Shown here: piece after piece, positions 46,240-54,622 of the stretch
How positions within the stretch are numbered: position 1 is the stretch's first letter
Layout: each line of letters begins with the position of its first letter
Assembly (NCBI RefSeq): GCF_000711875.1
Contig: NZ_KL543994.1
Span: 1-64,000 of the forward strand
DNA: 64,000 nt
Source: Andreprevotia chitinilytica DSM 18519
GTDB taxonomy: Bacteria > Pseudomonadota > Gammaproteobacteria > Burkholderiales > Chitinibacteraceae
Direction: 5' to 3'
The notes under the pieces: generated by a model
Seen by the model: the letters and a program-made list of their open reading frames with translations, nothing else
Told to the model about the DNA's origin: nothing
Databases searched by the model: none
Made by a program: the position numbers and the translations under genes

Positions 46240-47832
46240 ATGTTGCCGTCGTGGTTCAAAGCCCTGTTCGAGCAGAATGCGCCGGGTGACTTGGCGCGTT
46301 CTCGCTTGAGCCAGTGGCAGGCGTGGCTGGAACCGATTCCGGGGCTATCCGAAGTGGGCAGCGATCCGGCGTATGAGGACGACTTCCTGTTGATCAAGGA
46401 GGAAGTCGCCAAGTTCAGCGGCATTGATGATGCCTTGGTGATCACTGCCAGCGAACGGCTGCTGCGTGAGCACTGCAAGGATTTACGCCCGGCCGCCTAC
46501 TATGCGTTTGCCCGCCTGCGGCAAGACGGCGTGGCGGGCTTGGCCGACGGATTGGAGCTGATCGCTGCGTTGATCGTCCGCTATCCAGATCACGTGCTGC
46601 CGCATCGCCCGGAAAGCCGCAAGGCCGCGCTGGAATGGCTCTTGAGCGAGCGTGTTACCGCGCACATCGGCCAGCAGCTTGAGACGAGCAAGCCAGATAT
46701 CGAGCGAGCCTGCTCAGCGCTGGTGTTGATCGAGCACTTGACCGAAGCGTGGGATGAGCCCGGCCGGCCGCTGCTACGGCCGCTGTTGCGGCATTTCGAG
46801 CCACTGATCGAGCCCCCGCACCAGCATGCTGGTGCAGCTTCGCTTCCCTCTGCCGCAGATTCGTCTGCCTCGTCAGCCAATCCAGTGCCGACGGCGGCAG
46901 GCGCTGAAATCACCTCGGCGCGTGAGCTCATTGAGCAAGCACGGCAAATGGCCGTTTTCATGCGCCGCCAGCCCCACGGCTATTTACCCGCTTACCGGCT
47001 GGTGCGCTGCGTGCGTTGGGATCTGGTTGCCGAACTGCCACCGCACGATGTTCGTGGCCTCACCCGCCTTGCGCCGCCGCGCGCCGAGTTGCGACAGCAG
47101 CTCAAACGGTTGGTGTTGCAGCAGCAATGGCATGAGTTGATTGAGCGAGTCGAAACGGCGTTTCTGGAAGGGGCCAATCATTTCTGGCTCGATCTGCAGT
47201 ATTTCGCCTGGCTGGCACAAGGCCAAGCTGGTGCGCCATATGGTGGCTGGCGTGATCTGTTATTGACCGATTTCGCCCAGATGCGTGACCGGCTCGATGG
47301 CCTTGAGCGGCTCGCCTTTAGCGATGGCAGCCCGTTTGCGGAAGATGCGACGCTGGAGTGGATTGCGCGCTATGCCATCGTCCGTGATATCGAAGCGGGT
47401 GAGGCGATCTTGCCGCTACCGGTGGATGCCGGCGGCGAGCACTGGCGCGAGACTGAAGCGCAGGCTAGTGAATTGGCTGCCTCTTCCGGCTTGGAGGCAG
47501 CGTTTGGGTGGTTGTGTGATTTACCGGCCGTAGCAGGTGAGCGGCATCGATTGTTGCGCCAGTTGCTGATGGCCAGGCTCGCTGAAGCCAATGCGCGCCC
47601 GGATGTGGCTTTGCATCTACTCGCCACGCTTGATCTCGACGTTGATGCCTACTGTCTCGACCGCTGGGAGCCGGAGTTGGCGTTTGCTATCAAGGCACAG
47701 CAGTTGCGCTTGTTGCGGCAGAAGCTGTTACGCAAGGACGTCGATCGCCCCGGCGTATTGGCGCACATCGAGAGGCTGATGCCGCAGCTGGCCCGGCTGG
47801 ACCCGGCTCGTACGCTGGCGTTGGGATCTTAG
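46240..47832 (+). CDS. tssA: T6SS cap protein TssA (ImpA-type)
   Basis: TssA primes and caps sheath assembly. The 530 residues have the N-terminal ImpA domain (about 30-135, YEDDFLLIKEEVAKFSGIDDALVI...LRPAAYYAFARLRQDGVAGLADGLELIAALIVRYP), a Pro/Ser linker (about 190-225) and a C-terminal helical domain. It ends the first T6SS block. The RAYT with REP-like flanks begins directly after. Confidence 0.92.
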   Translation: MLPSWFKALFEQNAPGDLARSRLSQWQAWLEPIPGLSEVGSDPAYEDDFLLIKEEVAKFSGIDDALVITASERLLREHCKDLRPAAYYAFARLRQDGVAGLADGLELIAALIVRYPDHVLPHRPESRKAALEWLLSERVTAHIGQQLETSKPDIERACSALVLIEHLTEAWDEPGRPLLRPLLRHFEPLIEPPHQHAGAASLPSAADSSASSANPVPTAAGAEITSARELIEQARQMAVFMRRQPHGYLPAYRLVRCVRWDLVAELPPHDVRGLTRLAPPRAELRQQLKRLVLQQQWHELIERVETAFLEGANHFWLDLQYFAWLAQGQAGAPYGGWRDLLLTDFAQMRDRLDGLERLAFSDGSPFAEDATLEWIARYAIVRDIEAGEAILPLPVDAGGEHWRETEAQASELAASSGLEAAFGWLCDLPAVAGERHRLLRQLLMARLAEANARPDVALHLLATLDLDVDAYCLDRWEPELAFAIKAQQLRLLRQKLLRKDVDRPGVLAHIERLMPQLARLDPARTLALGS

Positions 47833-47841
47833 AACAACATG

Positions 47842-47873
47842 TAGGGCGCAATCCCCGTAGGGCATTGCGCCGC
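47842..47873. repeat. REP-like hairpin upstream of the RAYT gene
   Basis: GGCGCAAT (47845-47852) and ATTGCGCC (47864-47871) pair inside a 32-bp element. Its reverse complement recurs, split by an insert, at 48442-48501. Confidence 0.75.
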
Positions 47874-47900
47874 ACCCGTTCCATCACAACAACCCGTAGC

Positions 47901-48428
47901 ATGGATTACCGAAGAGCTTGGCATCCCGGCGGAACCTATTTCTTTACCGTGAACCTGTTGCATCGACAGGGGAATGACCTGTTGATCCACTACGTCAATC
48001 ATTTACGCACGGCTGTAGCAAGGGTACGCCAGCTTTATCCTTTCATCATTCATGGCTGGGTAGTTCTTCCGGATCATCTGCATTGCGTGATCGAGTTGCC
48101 GACGGGCGATGCTGATTTTGCGGTGCGCTGGCACCTAATCAAGATGATCTTTTCCAAATCGCTGCCGGTCGCGGAACATCGCTCTGTGGTGCGGTTACGT
48201 CGAGGGGAGCGCGGCATTTGGCAGCGGCGTTACTGGGAACACTTGATTCGGGACGAGGCGGATTTCCGCGCGCACATGGATTACATCCATATCAACCCGT
48301 TAAAACATGGCTTGGTGCGACGGGTGGCCGACTGGCCGAGTTCTACGTTCCACCGTTTGGTTGCGCAAGGCGTGTACCCGGTTGAGTGGGCGGGCGGGAA
48401 TGAAGCTGGCTTGAATTACGATGATTGA
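47901..48428 (+). CDS. REP-associated tyrosine transposase (RAYT, TnpA-REP)
   Basis: RAYTs are single-copy IS200/IS605-related Y1 transposases associated with REP/REPIN repeats. ATG 47901 gives 175 residues (MDYRRAWHPGGTYFFTVNLL). The HUH-type pair HLH lies at 59-61, and the catalytic Tyr is probably Y128 in DYIHINPLKHGL. The flanks carry inverted REP-like elements. The gene is intact and parallel to tssA, 68 bp after it. Confidence 0.93.
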   Translation: MDYRRAWHPGGTYFFTVNLLHRQGNDLLIHYVNHLRTAVARVRQLYPFIIHGWVVLPDHLHCVIELPTGDADFAVRWHLIKMIFSKSLPVAEHRSVVRLRRGERGIWQRRYWEHLIRDEADFRAHMDYIHINPLKHGLVRRVADWPSSTFHRLVAQGVYPVEWAGGNEAGLNYDD

Positions 48429-48441
48429 GGTGCGGGGGATT

Positions 48442-48501
48442 CGGCGCAATGCCCTTTGCTGAGCGAATCAAAGATTCGCACGCGACGGGGATTACGCCCT
48501 A
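48442..48501. repeat. REP-like element downstream of the RAYT gene, with insert
   Basis: CGGCGCAATGCCC (48442-48454) and ACGGGGATTACGCCCTAC (48484-48501) are the reverse complement of the upstream element, with one mismatch. About 29 bp are inserted between the halves. The insert holds its own 7-bp hairpin (48463-48469 with 48473-48479). Confidence 0.7.
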
Positions 48502-48519
48502 CGGATTGTGGTGTGAGCA

Positions 48520-49299
48520 TCACCACCCCAACACCCGCTCAAACAGGAAAAACCGCCAGCGATACGGCAGCAGGCGGATCAGCCGCAGCATGCGGGTGAA
48601 ACGGCGTGGAAAGTCGATTTCGAACTGACCGCGGGCGAAGCCGTTCAGGATGGCCTCGGTGGCATCTTCCGGGGAGAGCAGGGCTGGCATGCGGAATCGG
48701 CTCCTGGCGCTCAGCCGTGTCTTCACAAAGCCCGGATTGATCAGGTACACGCCGAGTCCTTTGGGGTGTAGATCGCCGTACAACAGCTCGGCCAGATTGA
48801 TCAGTGCGGCTTTGGTCGGCCCATAGACAGTGGCGTTCGGCAAGCCCATATAGCCTTCCACACTGGCGACGATGGCTATGCCGCCGCGCCCTGCAGCGAT
48901 CAGTCCGGGCAGCACGGTTTCCAGTCCGAAATAGACGCTGGCCAGATTGACGTCGAGCGTGTGGCGCACGTGGTCGGCGTCCAACTCCCAACTCCGCTGC
49001 GGCCGATAGTCTGCGGCGCAGAACACGATCAGATCGATGCCACCCCAATCCGCCTGCAGGATCGCGTTGGCCGAGCCCCAGGCTGCATCGTCAGTCGCAT
49101 CGAGCGGCAATACCAAGGCTTGTGGGTTGCCACTGGCCAACTCGGCCAGTTTGGGCTGGTTGCGTGCTGATAGCGCCACGCGTGCCCCTGCCGCCAGCAT
49201 GGCCTGTGCCAGCGCTGCGCCAATGCCGCTGGATGCGCCAATCAGCCACACGCGCTGGTTGGTCCAGTCTTTCAGCTTGGGGTTGAGCGGCTTGAACAA
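48520..49299 (-). CDS. Short-chain dehydrogenase/reductase
   Basis: SDR enzymes use NAD(P)H on diverse substrates. The 259 residues have GASSGIG (about 21-27), the Ser in IVASVEGYMG and the catalytic YGPTK (YxxxK). The start is TTG at 49299, with AAGGA 7 nt upstream; no better ATG is in frame. The C-terminus is hydrophobic/basic (RMLRLIRLLPYRWRFFLFERVLGW), possibly membrane-associated. The substrate is not predictable. Confidence 0.88.
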   Translation of the reverse strand: MFKPLNPKLKDWTNQRVWLIGASSGIGAALAQAMLAAGARVALSARNQPKLAELASGNPQALVLPLDATDDAAWGSANAILQADWGGIDLIVFCAADYRPQRSWELDADHVRHTLDVNLASVYFGLETVLPGLIAAGRGGIAIVASVEGYMGLPNATVYGPTKAALINLAELLYGDLHPKGLGVYLINPGFVKTRLSARSRFRMPALLSPEDATEAILNGFARGQFEIDFPRRFTRMLRLIRLLPYRWRFFLFERVLGW

Positions 49300-49358
49300 C
49301 GCGACGTCCTTATCGAATTTTCAAACGAGCTTTCACACAATGGCGCGAGCTTGGTGAC

Positions 49359-50651
49359 CTAGTCCGCGGAATTGTGGGGTTTCGCATCCATCGGGCTGGT
49401 TTGATCCGGCTCGCCAGGCGAAGCCGTCAGGTGCTTACCTTGCCCGAGCCGTTGTGCGTGGTAAATGCCGGTGTGCCCGGAGAAAAGATAGCTCATCACG
49501 CAGGCCAAACCAGCGTAAACGCCAATTTCCGGGCCGAACAATTCCATCGCCATCAGTGTGGACGCGAGGGGGGTATTGGCCGCCCCGGCGAACACCGCGA
49601 CGAAGCCGAGCGCGGCCAGCAGCGGGAAAGGCATGTGCAGCAGCGGTGCGAGTGCATTGCCGAGCGTGGCGCCGATATAGAACAGGGGCGTGACCTCGCC
49701 GCCCTTGAAGCCGGCACTGAGTGATGCCACGGTGAATGCGAATTTGGCAGCGAAGTCCCACGGTGCGACCGGGTGCTGGAAGGACTCGACGATGACCGGA
49801 ATGCCAAGGCCGGTATAGCGATAGGCCCCCAGTACGTAGATCACGACTGCGAGCACAGCCCCGCCAAGCAGGGGGCGCAGGGGCGCATACGCGACGTGGT
49901 GTTTGATGAGCCGGGACAGTCGATGCGTGGCTCGGGCAAACAGCATGCCGGTCAGGCCGAAAATGGCCCCAGCGGCCAGCGTGCCGAAGAAGCCCGCGGT
50001 CGATAGCGCCGGAATTGCACCAGCTACGTAATGGGTGTGGTGCACGCCCCACAACAGTCCGACCCGATCGGCGATGATCGCTGCCACGAAGCAAGGCAGG
50101 ATCGCGTCATAACGCAGACGGCCGATGGCCAGCACTTCCAGTCCGAAGACGGCGCCGGCCAGCGGTGTGCCGAACACCGAGGCAAAGCCGGCGCTGATGC
50201 CCGCCATCAACAAGATGCGGCGGTCTTCACGCTGCAAGCGGAACAGGTGGGTGAGCTGATCCGCCAGCGCGCCGCCCATTTGTACTGCAGTCCCCTCGCG
50301 GCCGACCGATGCGCCAAACAGGTGGGAGATGATCGTCCCCCCCAGCACCAGCGGGGCCATGCGGAGCGGGATCACCTTCTTGGGGTCGTGGATTTCGTCG
50401 ATCAGCAGGTTATTGCCGGCTTCGACTTGGCGACCGAACTTGAGATACACCCAACCCACCGCAAAGCCAGCCAGCGGTAGCAGCCAGATCAGCCAGCGAT
50501 TTGCCTCGCGCGTGCCGGTGGCCCAGTCGAGCGCGAGCAACAGCCAGGCGGATGCCGTCCCGGCCAGTGTGGCGACGATGGCGGCCAAAGCCAGCCACTT
50601 GGCACAGGCTTTCAGAATTGCGAGTTGTTCAGGGAAGGGGTTCGATTGCAT
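49359..50651 (-). CDS. CLC-family anion transporter, possibly the fluoride (CLC-F) type
   Basis: CLC proteins are anion/proton antiporters or channels. The 430 residues show about ten membrane helices and GREGTAVQMGG (117-127) with the gating Glu119. The usual GSGIP motif is absent; VEAGNNLLIDEIHDP (77-90) occupies that place. I recall this type of replacement in the fluoride-exporting CLC-F group. No fluoride riboswitch is evident in the 284 bp upstream. Chloride transport remains an alternative. Confidence 0.8.
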   Translation of the reverse strand: MQSNPFPEQLAILKACAKWLALAAIVATLAGTASAWLLLALDWATGTREANRWLIWLLPLAGFAVGWVYLKFGRQVEAGNNLLIDEIHDPKKVIPLRMAPLVLGGTIISHLFGASVGREGTAVQMGGALADQLTHLFRLQREDRRILLMAGISAGFASVFGTPLAGAVFGLEVLAIGRLRYDAILPCFVAAIIADRVGLLWGVHHTHYVAGAIPALSTAGFFGTLAAGAIFGLTGMLFARATHRLSRLIKHHVAYAPLRPLLGGAVLAVVIYVLGAYRYTGLGIPVIVESFQHPVAPWDFAAKFAFTVASLSAGFKGGEVTPLFYIGATLGNALAPLLHMPFPLLAALGFVAVFAGAANTPLASTLMAMELFGPEIGVYAGLACVMSYLFSGHTGIYHAQRLGQGKHLTASPGEPDQTSPMDAKPHNSAD

Positions 50652-50756
50652 AGCCGCCCGATTGTGGGGCGATTGGGCAGGGCGGACAAGTATTGCGATG
50701 GCATGATGGTAATCACGCCCGTAGCCTGGCCCACAACGCTAGCGAGGGGTTGTCTC

Positions 50757-50848
50757 CCCGCTCACGCTTGCGGGAGAGGGGGCGGGGGAGAGGGTTGTGC
50801 CAATTCCAGAGTGCTTTGCAAGCACCCTCTCCCACAAGTGTGAGAGGG
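50757..50848. repeat. REPIN-like palindromic pair upstream of the clc gene
   Basis: A hairpin (CCCGC 50757-50761 with GCGGG 50770-50774) is followed by GGGAGAGGGT (50786-50795), which pairs with ACCCTCTCCC (50824-50833), then CCCTCTC/GAGAGGG (50825-50831 with 50842-50848). It is a nested GC-rich palindromic element of a different sequence from the RAYT flanks. It fills much of 50652-50935, which carries no gene. Confidence 0.65.
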
Positions 50849-50935
50849 GATATAGAACTGAGCCTTGAGGCCGCCCGGTTTTTCCCCCATTGCCCGGGCG
50901 CAGTCTGTGGCTAGAGGCGCTGCTGCGGCCTAAGA

Positions 50936-52405
50936 CTACTGATCCGGACCGGCGGATTCTGCTTGGGATTCCACGCTCGAATCTGTTCGCGAATCTGTTT
51001 GAACAAGCGGCAGCACCAACACCGCCATCGCGCCCATCGCGGTGTTTTCCAGCCACACCTTGCCGCCATGCCGTTCGGCGATATTACGGGCGATGGCAAG
51101 GCCCAGCCCGGCACCACCGGTTTCGCGCGAGCGGGATGTCTCCAGCCGGTAGAACGGCTGGAAGACCCGGTCTATCTCGCCTTCAGGGACGCCCGGCCCG
51201 CCGTCGCGAATGTGGATGGTGACTGCCCCGGCGTCGGCATGGGCGCTGACGCGGGCGAAGTCGCCGTATTTGACCGCGTTCTCGACCAGATTCATCAGGC
51301 AGCGGTACAGCATGCCGGGGTGGCCGATCACGGCAACGCCCGTCGGCACATTGTCGTATTCAACGTGCTGGCCGGCATCGCTCGCTTCGGCGCACACGCT
51401 TGCCAGCAAGGAGTCGAAATCGATCTGGCGTTTTTCTGCTGCGCCGCCAGAGCTGCGGGCATAGTCGAGCCCTTCCTTGATCAGGATTTGCGTGGCGGCA
51501 AGGTCGTCGATCAGGCGCTTGCGCAGGTCGATGTCTTCGACCTTTTCCAGCCGCAAGCGCAGGCGGGTGAGCGGTGTCTGCAAGTCGTGGGCGATGGCGG
51601 CAAGGATGTAAACGCGCTGTTCGATGTGCTGCTGGATCTTGGCCTGCATGGCGTTGAGCGCGGCGGTGGCCTTGCGCACTTCGATCGGGCCTTGTTCGGG
51701 GAGCGGCGCTTTATCCATGTTGTCGCCGAACTGCCCAGCCAGCTTGGCGAGTTGCCGCAAGGGTTTCACGGTCATGCGTGCCGCCAGATAGGCCAAGGCG
51801 GCGACACATAACAGGAACACGCCGATCTGCAGGCTGAAATCCAGCGGGGCCGGGGGGCGCGGGCCGGGGCCTGGTCCGCCGGGACCACCCGGGCCAGGTG
51901 GCCTTGGCATCATGCGGCCCGGTTCGGCGGCGGTCAGGCGCAAGGGCGTGCCATCGGCCAGACGCAAATCGATCACGTGGCAGGGGCCGGGACGCATGCG
52001 GCGCTCCGGTTCCACCTCTGGCGGGGATTCGTTCGTGCACATCGCCTGATTGCGCACACCAAGCACGGTTGCCGTGCCGCGCAAACGGGCGGCCAGCATG
52101 AACTGCACGCTTTCATCCGGCTCACCTTGCAGCGGCGCGCTCGCATTGGGCTCAACGCCCAAGCCGGGCCCTAATTCCACCGCCAATACTTTGGAGCGCG
52201 AATCCGCGGGCACGGCGTCGAGCAGCTTCAGCAATTGGACCACCCGGTCGGCCATATGCTGAGTGCGCATCTGCATGAAGTCCCGCCGCTCCTGCCGTAT
52301 GCCCAGCCAGAGCGTGAGCAGCACGGCTGCGGTGATGCCGAAGACCAGCAGCAGGAAAATCCGGTTGGCGATCGAGCCCCAGAAGCGGCGCCACATTGTT
52401 CCCAT
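50936..52405 (-). CDS. Sensor histidine kinase, OmpR-partner class
   Basis: This is the kinase of a two-component pair. The 489 residues have a membrane helix (about 12-32) and a periplasmic region with a Pro/Gly-rich stretch (PRPPGPGGPGGPGPGPRPP, about 165-185). A second helix (about 190-208), a HAMP domain and the H-box AIAHDLQTPLTRLRLR follow, with N-box NLVENAVKYGD and G-boxes. The start shares one base with the regulator stop. The ligand is unknown. Confidence 0.93.
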   Translation of the reverse strand: MGTMWRRFWGSIANRIFLLLVFGITAAVLLTLWLGIRQERRDFMQMRTQHMADRVVQLLKLLDAVPADSRSKVLAVELGPGLGVEPNASAPLQGEPDESVQFMLAARLRGTATVLGVRNQAMCTNESPPEVEPERRMRPGPCHVIDLRLADGTPLRLTAAEPGRMMPRPPGPGGPGGPGPGPRPPAPLDFSLQIGVFLLCVAALAYLAARMTVKPLRQLAKLAGQFGDNMDKAPLPEQGPIEVRKATAALNAMQAKIQQHIEQRVYILAAIAHDLQTPLTRLRLRLEKVEDIDLRKRLIDDLAATQILIKEGLDYARSSGGAAEKRQIDFDSLLASVCAEASDAGQHVEYDNVPTGVAVIGHPGMLYRCLMNLVENAVKYGDFARVSAHADAGAVTIHIRDGGPGVPEGEIDRVFQPFYRLETSRSRETGGAGLGLAIARNIAERHGGKVWLENTAMGAMAVLVLPLVQTDSRTDSSVESQAESAGPDQ

Positions 52406-53127
52406 TAGTGTTCCACCGTGACGTCGGCATTCAACATATAGCCTTCGTTACGCACGGTTTTCAGCATGGTGGCGCCACGTGCGGCATCGCCCAGCTTTTG
52501 CCGCAAACGGCTGATTTGCAGATCGACCGAGCGATCGAACGGGTCGGCATCGCGCCCTTGCGTCAGATTGAGCAATTGATCGCGGCTGAGGACTTGGTGC
52601 GGGTGTTCCAGCATGGCGTTGAGCATGCGGAATTCACCCCCGGAGAGCAGTACGACCATGCCATCCGGGTTGATCAGCTGCCGGGCGCGCAGGTCGAGTC
52701 GCCAGCCGGCAAAGCGCAGGTTGCGGGTCTCGGATTTTTCCAGATTGGGCGGCAGCATCCAGGTACGGCGCAGCACGGTGCGGATGCGCGCCAGCAGCTC
52801 GCGCGGCTCGAATGGTTTGGTCAGATAGTCGTCCGCGCCCATTTCCAGCCCGAGAATCCGGTCTACCGGGTCGCCGCGTGCGGTGAGCATGATGACCGGC
52901 AGGTTGGATTTGGAGCGCAGGTTGCGGCACAGCACCAGTCCGTCATCGCCGGGCAAGGTCAGGTCGAGCACGACGAGGTCGATTTTCGATGCCGCCAGGG
53001 TTCGTTGCATCGATGCGCCATCGGCGGCGACCGAGACTTTCAGCCCGTAGGATTCGAGCGATTCGGCCAGCAGGCTACGGATCTCGGCGTCGTCGTCGAC
53101 GACCAGAATGTGGGCGGCGGTTTCCAT
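52405..53127 (-). CDS. OmpR-family response regulator
   Basis: The 240 residues comprise a receiver domain (about 6-120, acidic DDD at 11-13, phospho-Asp55, LTKPFEP) and a winged-helix DNA-binding domain (about 140-235, GGEFRMLNAMLEHPHQVLSRDQLLNLTQG...DRSVDLQISRLRQKL). It is transcribed ahead of the kinase and divergent from the repeat-protein gene. TACAAA repeats between them could be its binding site. Confidence 0.94.
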   Translation of the reverse strand: METAAHILVVDDDAEIRSLLAESLESYGLKVSVAADGASMQRTLAASKIDLVVLDLTLPGDDGLVLCRNLRSKSNLPVIMLTARGDPVDRILGLEMGADDYLTKPFEPRELLARIRTVLRRTWMLPPNLEKSETRNLRFAGWRLDLRARQLINPDGMVVLLSGGEFRMLNAMLEHPHQVLSRDQLLNLTQGRDADPFDRSVDLQISRLRQKLGDAARGATMLKTVRNEGYMLNADVTVEH

Positions 53128-53201
53128 GGCGGCATTATGTCCGGGGCGGTCAGAGTGGTTTCAATCCAAATGTAGCTGAAAGTATCGCTGCATCGTGTCG
53201 A

Positions 53202-53248
53202 TACAAAATCGTACAAATTGGCCGGAAGCTGACAAATAACGCTACAAA
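53202..53248. promoter_or_regulatory. TACAAA direct repeats between regulator and repeat-protein genes
   Basis: TACAAA occurs at 53202-53207 and 53212-53217 (10 bp apart), with related GACAAA at 53231-53236 and TACAAA at 53243-53248. OmpR-family regulators often bind direct repeats one helical turn apart. The site lies between the divergent regulator gene and the gene at 53373. Confidence 0.4.
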
Positions 53249-53372
53249 TCGGCATGCCGTCGACATGGCCGGGATACAAGCCGGTGTTGAAATGCTGTCA
53301 TGCCGAAGCAGGATTCGACTGCAGTTTTCGGCAAGCCCCTTTCAAACACTGGCAACAGCGGGAGCCCCGATC

Positions 53373-54527
53373 ATGAGCACGATTTCCGGCATTTCCTCGT
53401 CGAGCAGCAGCTATTACTCAAGCAAAATTTCGGACGAACTCAAGCAGCGCCGCCAGAATTACAAGGCGTTGGAGAGTGCGCTCAATTCGGGCGACATGAC
53501 CGCTGCCCAGCAGGCTTACGCTGCGCTGCAGCAGTCACAGCCCTCTACGTCCAGTTCATCTTCGAATTCATCCTCCGGCGGTGGCAACTCGCCGTCGCAG
53601 CAATTCCAGTCCGATTTCAGCGCGCTTGGCACCGCCCTGCAATCGGGTGATCTCTCGACGGCGCAGAAAGCGTTTGCCACCTTGCAGCAAGATCGCCCGC
53701 GCCCGCCGGGTCCGCCGCCGTCGGAAGGGGATTCCGGCAGCAGCGGCATTCAGCAGATCGCGTCTGATCTGAGTTCGGTGCAAAGCGCGCTCAAGAGCAA
53801 TGACCTGAGTTCGGCGCAATCGAGCTTTGCTTCCTTGCTCAAGGACATCACCAGCCGGTTTGGCTCGCTCGACAGCACCAGCAGTTCGTCGAGCAGCAGT
53901 ACCAGCAGTACATCCAGCACCGCATCCACCAGCTCGGTCAGCAGCGCATCGAGCGGCGCCAGTGGTTTGCTGGGGCAGATCGATACCGATTTCACCACCT
54001 TGTCGAATGCCTTGGCATCCGGCGATCTGAGTGGCGCGCAATCGGCGTTCTCGAATCTGCTGCAAGACATTACGTCGTCTGCCAGTTCGTCTGCGTCGGG
54101 CGGTGTGGCGCAAGCGGGCGGGGCGCAGCCACACCATCACCACCATCACGGCGGCAGCGATGGCGGTGGGCAAATCGGCTCGGAACTGAGCGCGGTTTCC
54201 AGCGCGCTGAACGCCGGCGATCTGAATTCCGCGCAATCGGCGTTTTCGTCGCTCATGAATTCGCTCAGTCAAACCGATAACAGTAATGGCAGCACCAGCA
54301 GCACGTCGTCGACGTCGACGGCAGCCAGCGGGCTGGGCCAGATTCAATCCGATTTCAGCACGCTGGCCAGCGCGCTCAACTCGGGTGACTTGAGTTCGGC
54401 ACAGAAGGCGTTTGCGACGCTGCAGCAGGATCGGCAGAGCTGGCTGCAAGCCCAGGCCAGTAATCCGTACTTGGTTCCGCGCTGGAGCGGGCTGACGTCG
54501 AGTACGTCTGTCAACACATCGGCATAA
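53373..54527 (+). CDS. Ser/Thr-rich protein with six repeat modules, unknown function
   Basis: ATG 53373 (GGGAG upstream) gives 384 residues. Six similar modules of about 32 residues, each of the type DFsALxxALxSGDLSxAQxAFATLqqD, lie at about 22-56, 78-110, 128-160, 203-233, 267-298 and 323-355. They are joined by Ser/Thr-rich linkers. One linker has His6 (254-259). No signal peptide or membrane segment is seen. The modules are probably two-helix units. The neighbouring two-component system and fliD give the only context. Confidence 0.75.
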   Translation: MSTISGISSSSSSYYSSKISDELKQRRQNYKALESALNSGDMTAAQQAYAALQQSQPSTSSSSSNSSSGGGNSPSQQFQSDFSALGTALQSGDLSTAQKAFATLQQDRPRPPGPPPSEGDSGSSGIQQIASDLSSVQSALKSNDLSSAQSSFASLLKDITSRFGSLDSTSSSSSSSTSSTSSTASTSSVSSASSGASGLLGQIDTDFTTLSNALASGDLSGAQSAFSNLLQDITSSASSSASGGVAQAGGAQPHHHHHHGGSDGGGQIGSELSAVSSALNAGDLNSAQSAFSSLMNSLSQTDNSNGSTSSTSSTSTAASGLGQIQSDFSTLASALNSGDLSSAQKAFATLQQDRQSWLQAQASNPYLVPRWSGLTSSTSVNTSA

Positions 54528-54554
54528 CGCGCGTTATGGATTGATGTTGGACGC

Positions 54555-54576
54555 CACGGGCCGGATCCGGTCCGTG
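54555..54576. repeat. Near-perfect 22-bp palindrome before fliD
   Basis: CACGG(G)CCGGATCCGG(T)CCGTG is self-complementary except for one pair. It follows the repeat-protein gene by about 27 bp and precedes fliD by 46 bp. It may be a terminator stem or an operator. No strong T-run follows. Confidence 0.5.
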
Positions 54577-54622
54577 ACGTGTTGTTTGCATTTACGCAGT
54601 ATCTGCTTCGGGAGCTCTGATC

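Noticed and set aside
50652-50935. Fluoride riboswitch upstream of the clc gene
   Set aside because: I could not find the conserved riboswitch core on the minus strand. The region is filled by GC-rich palindromes instead.
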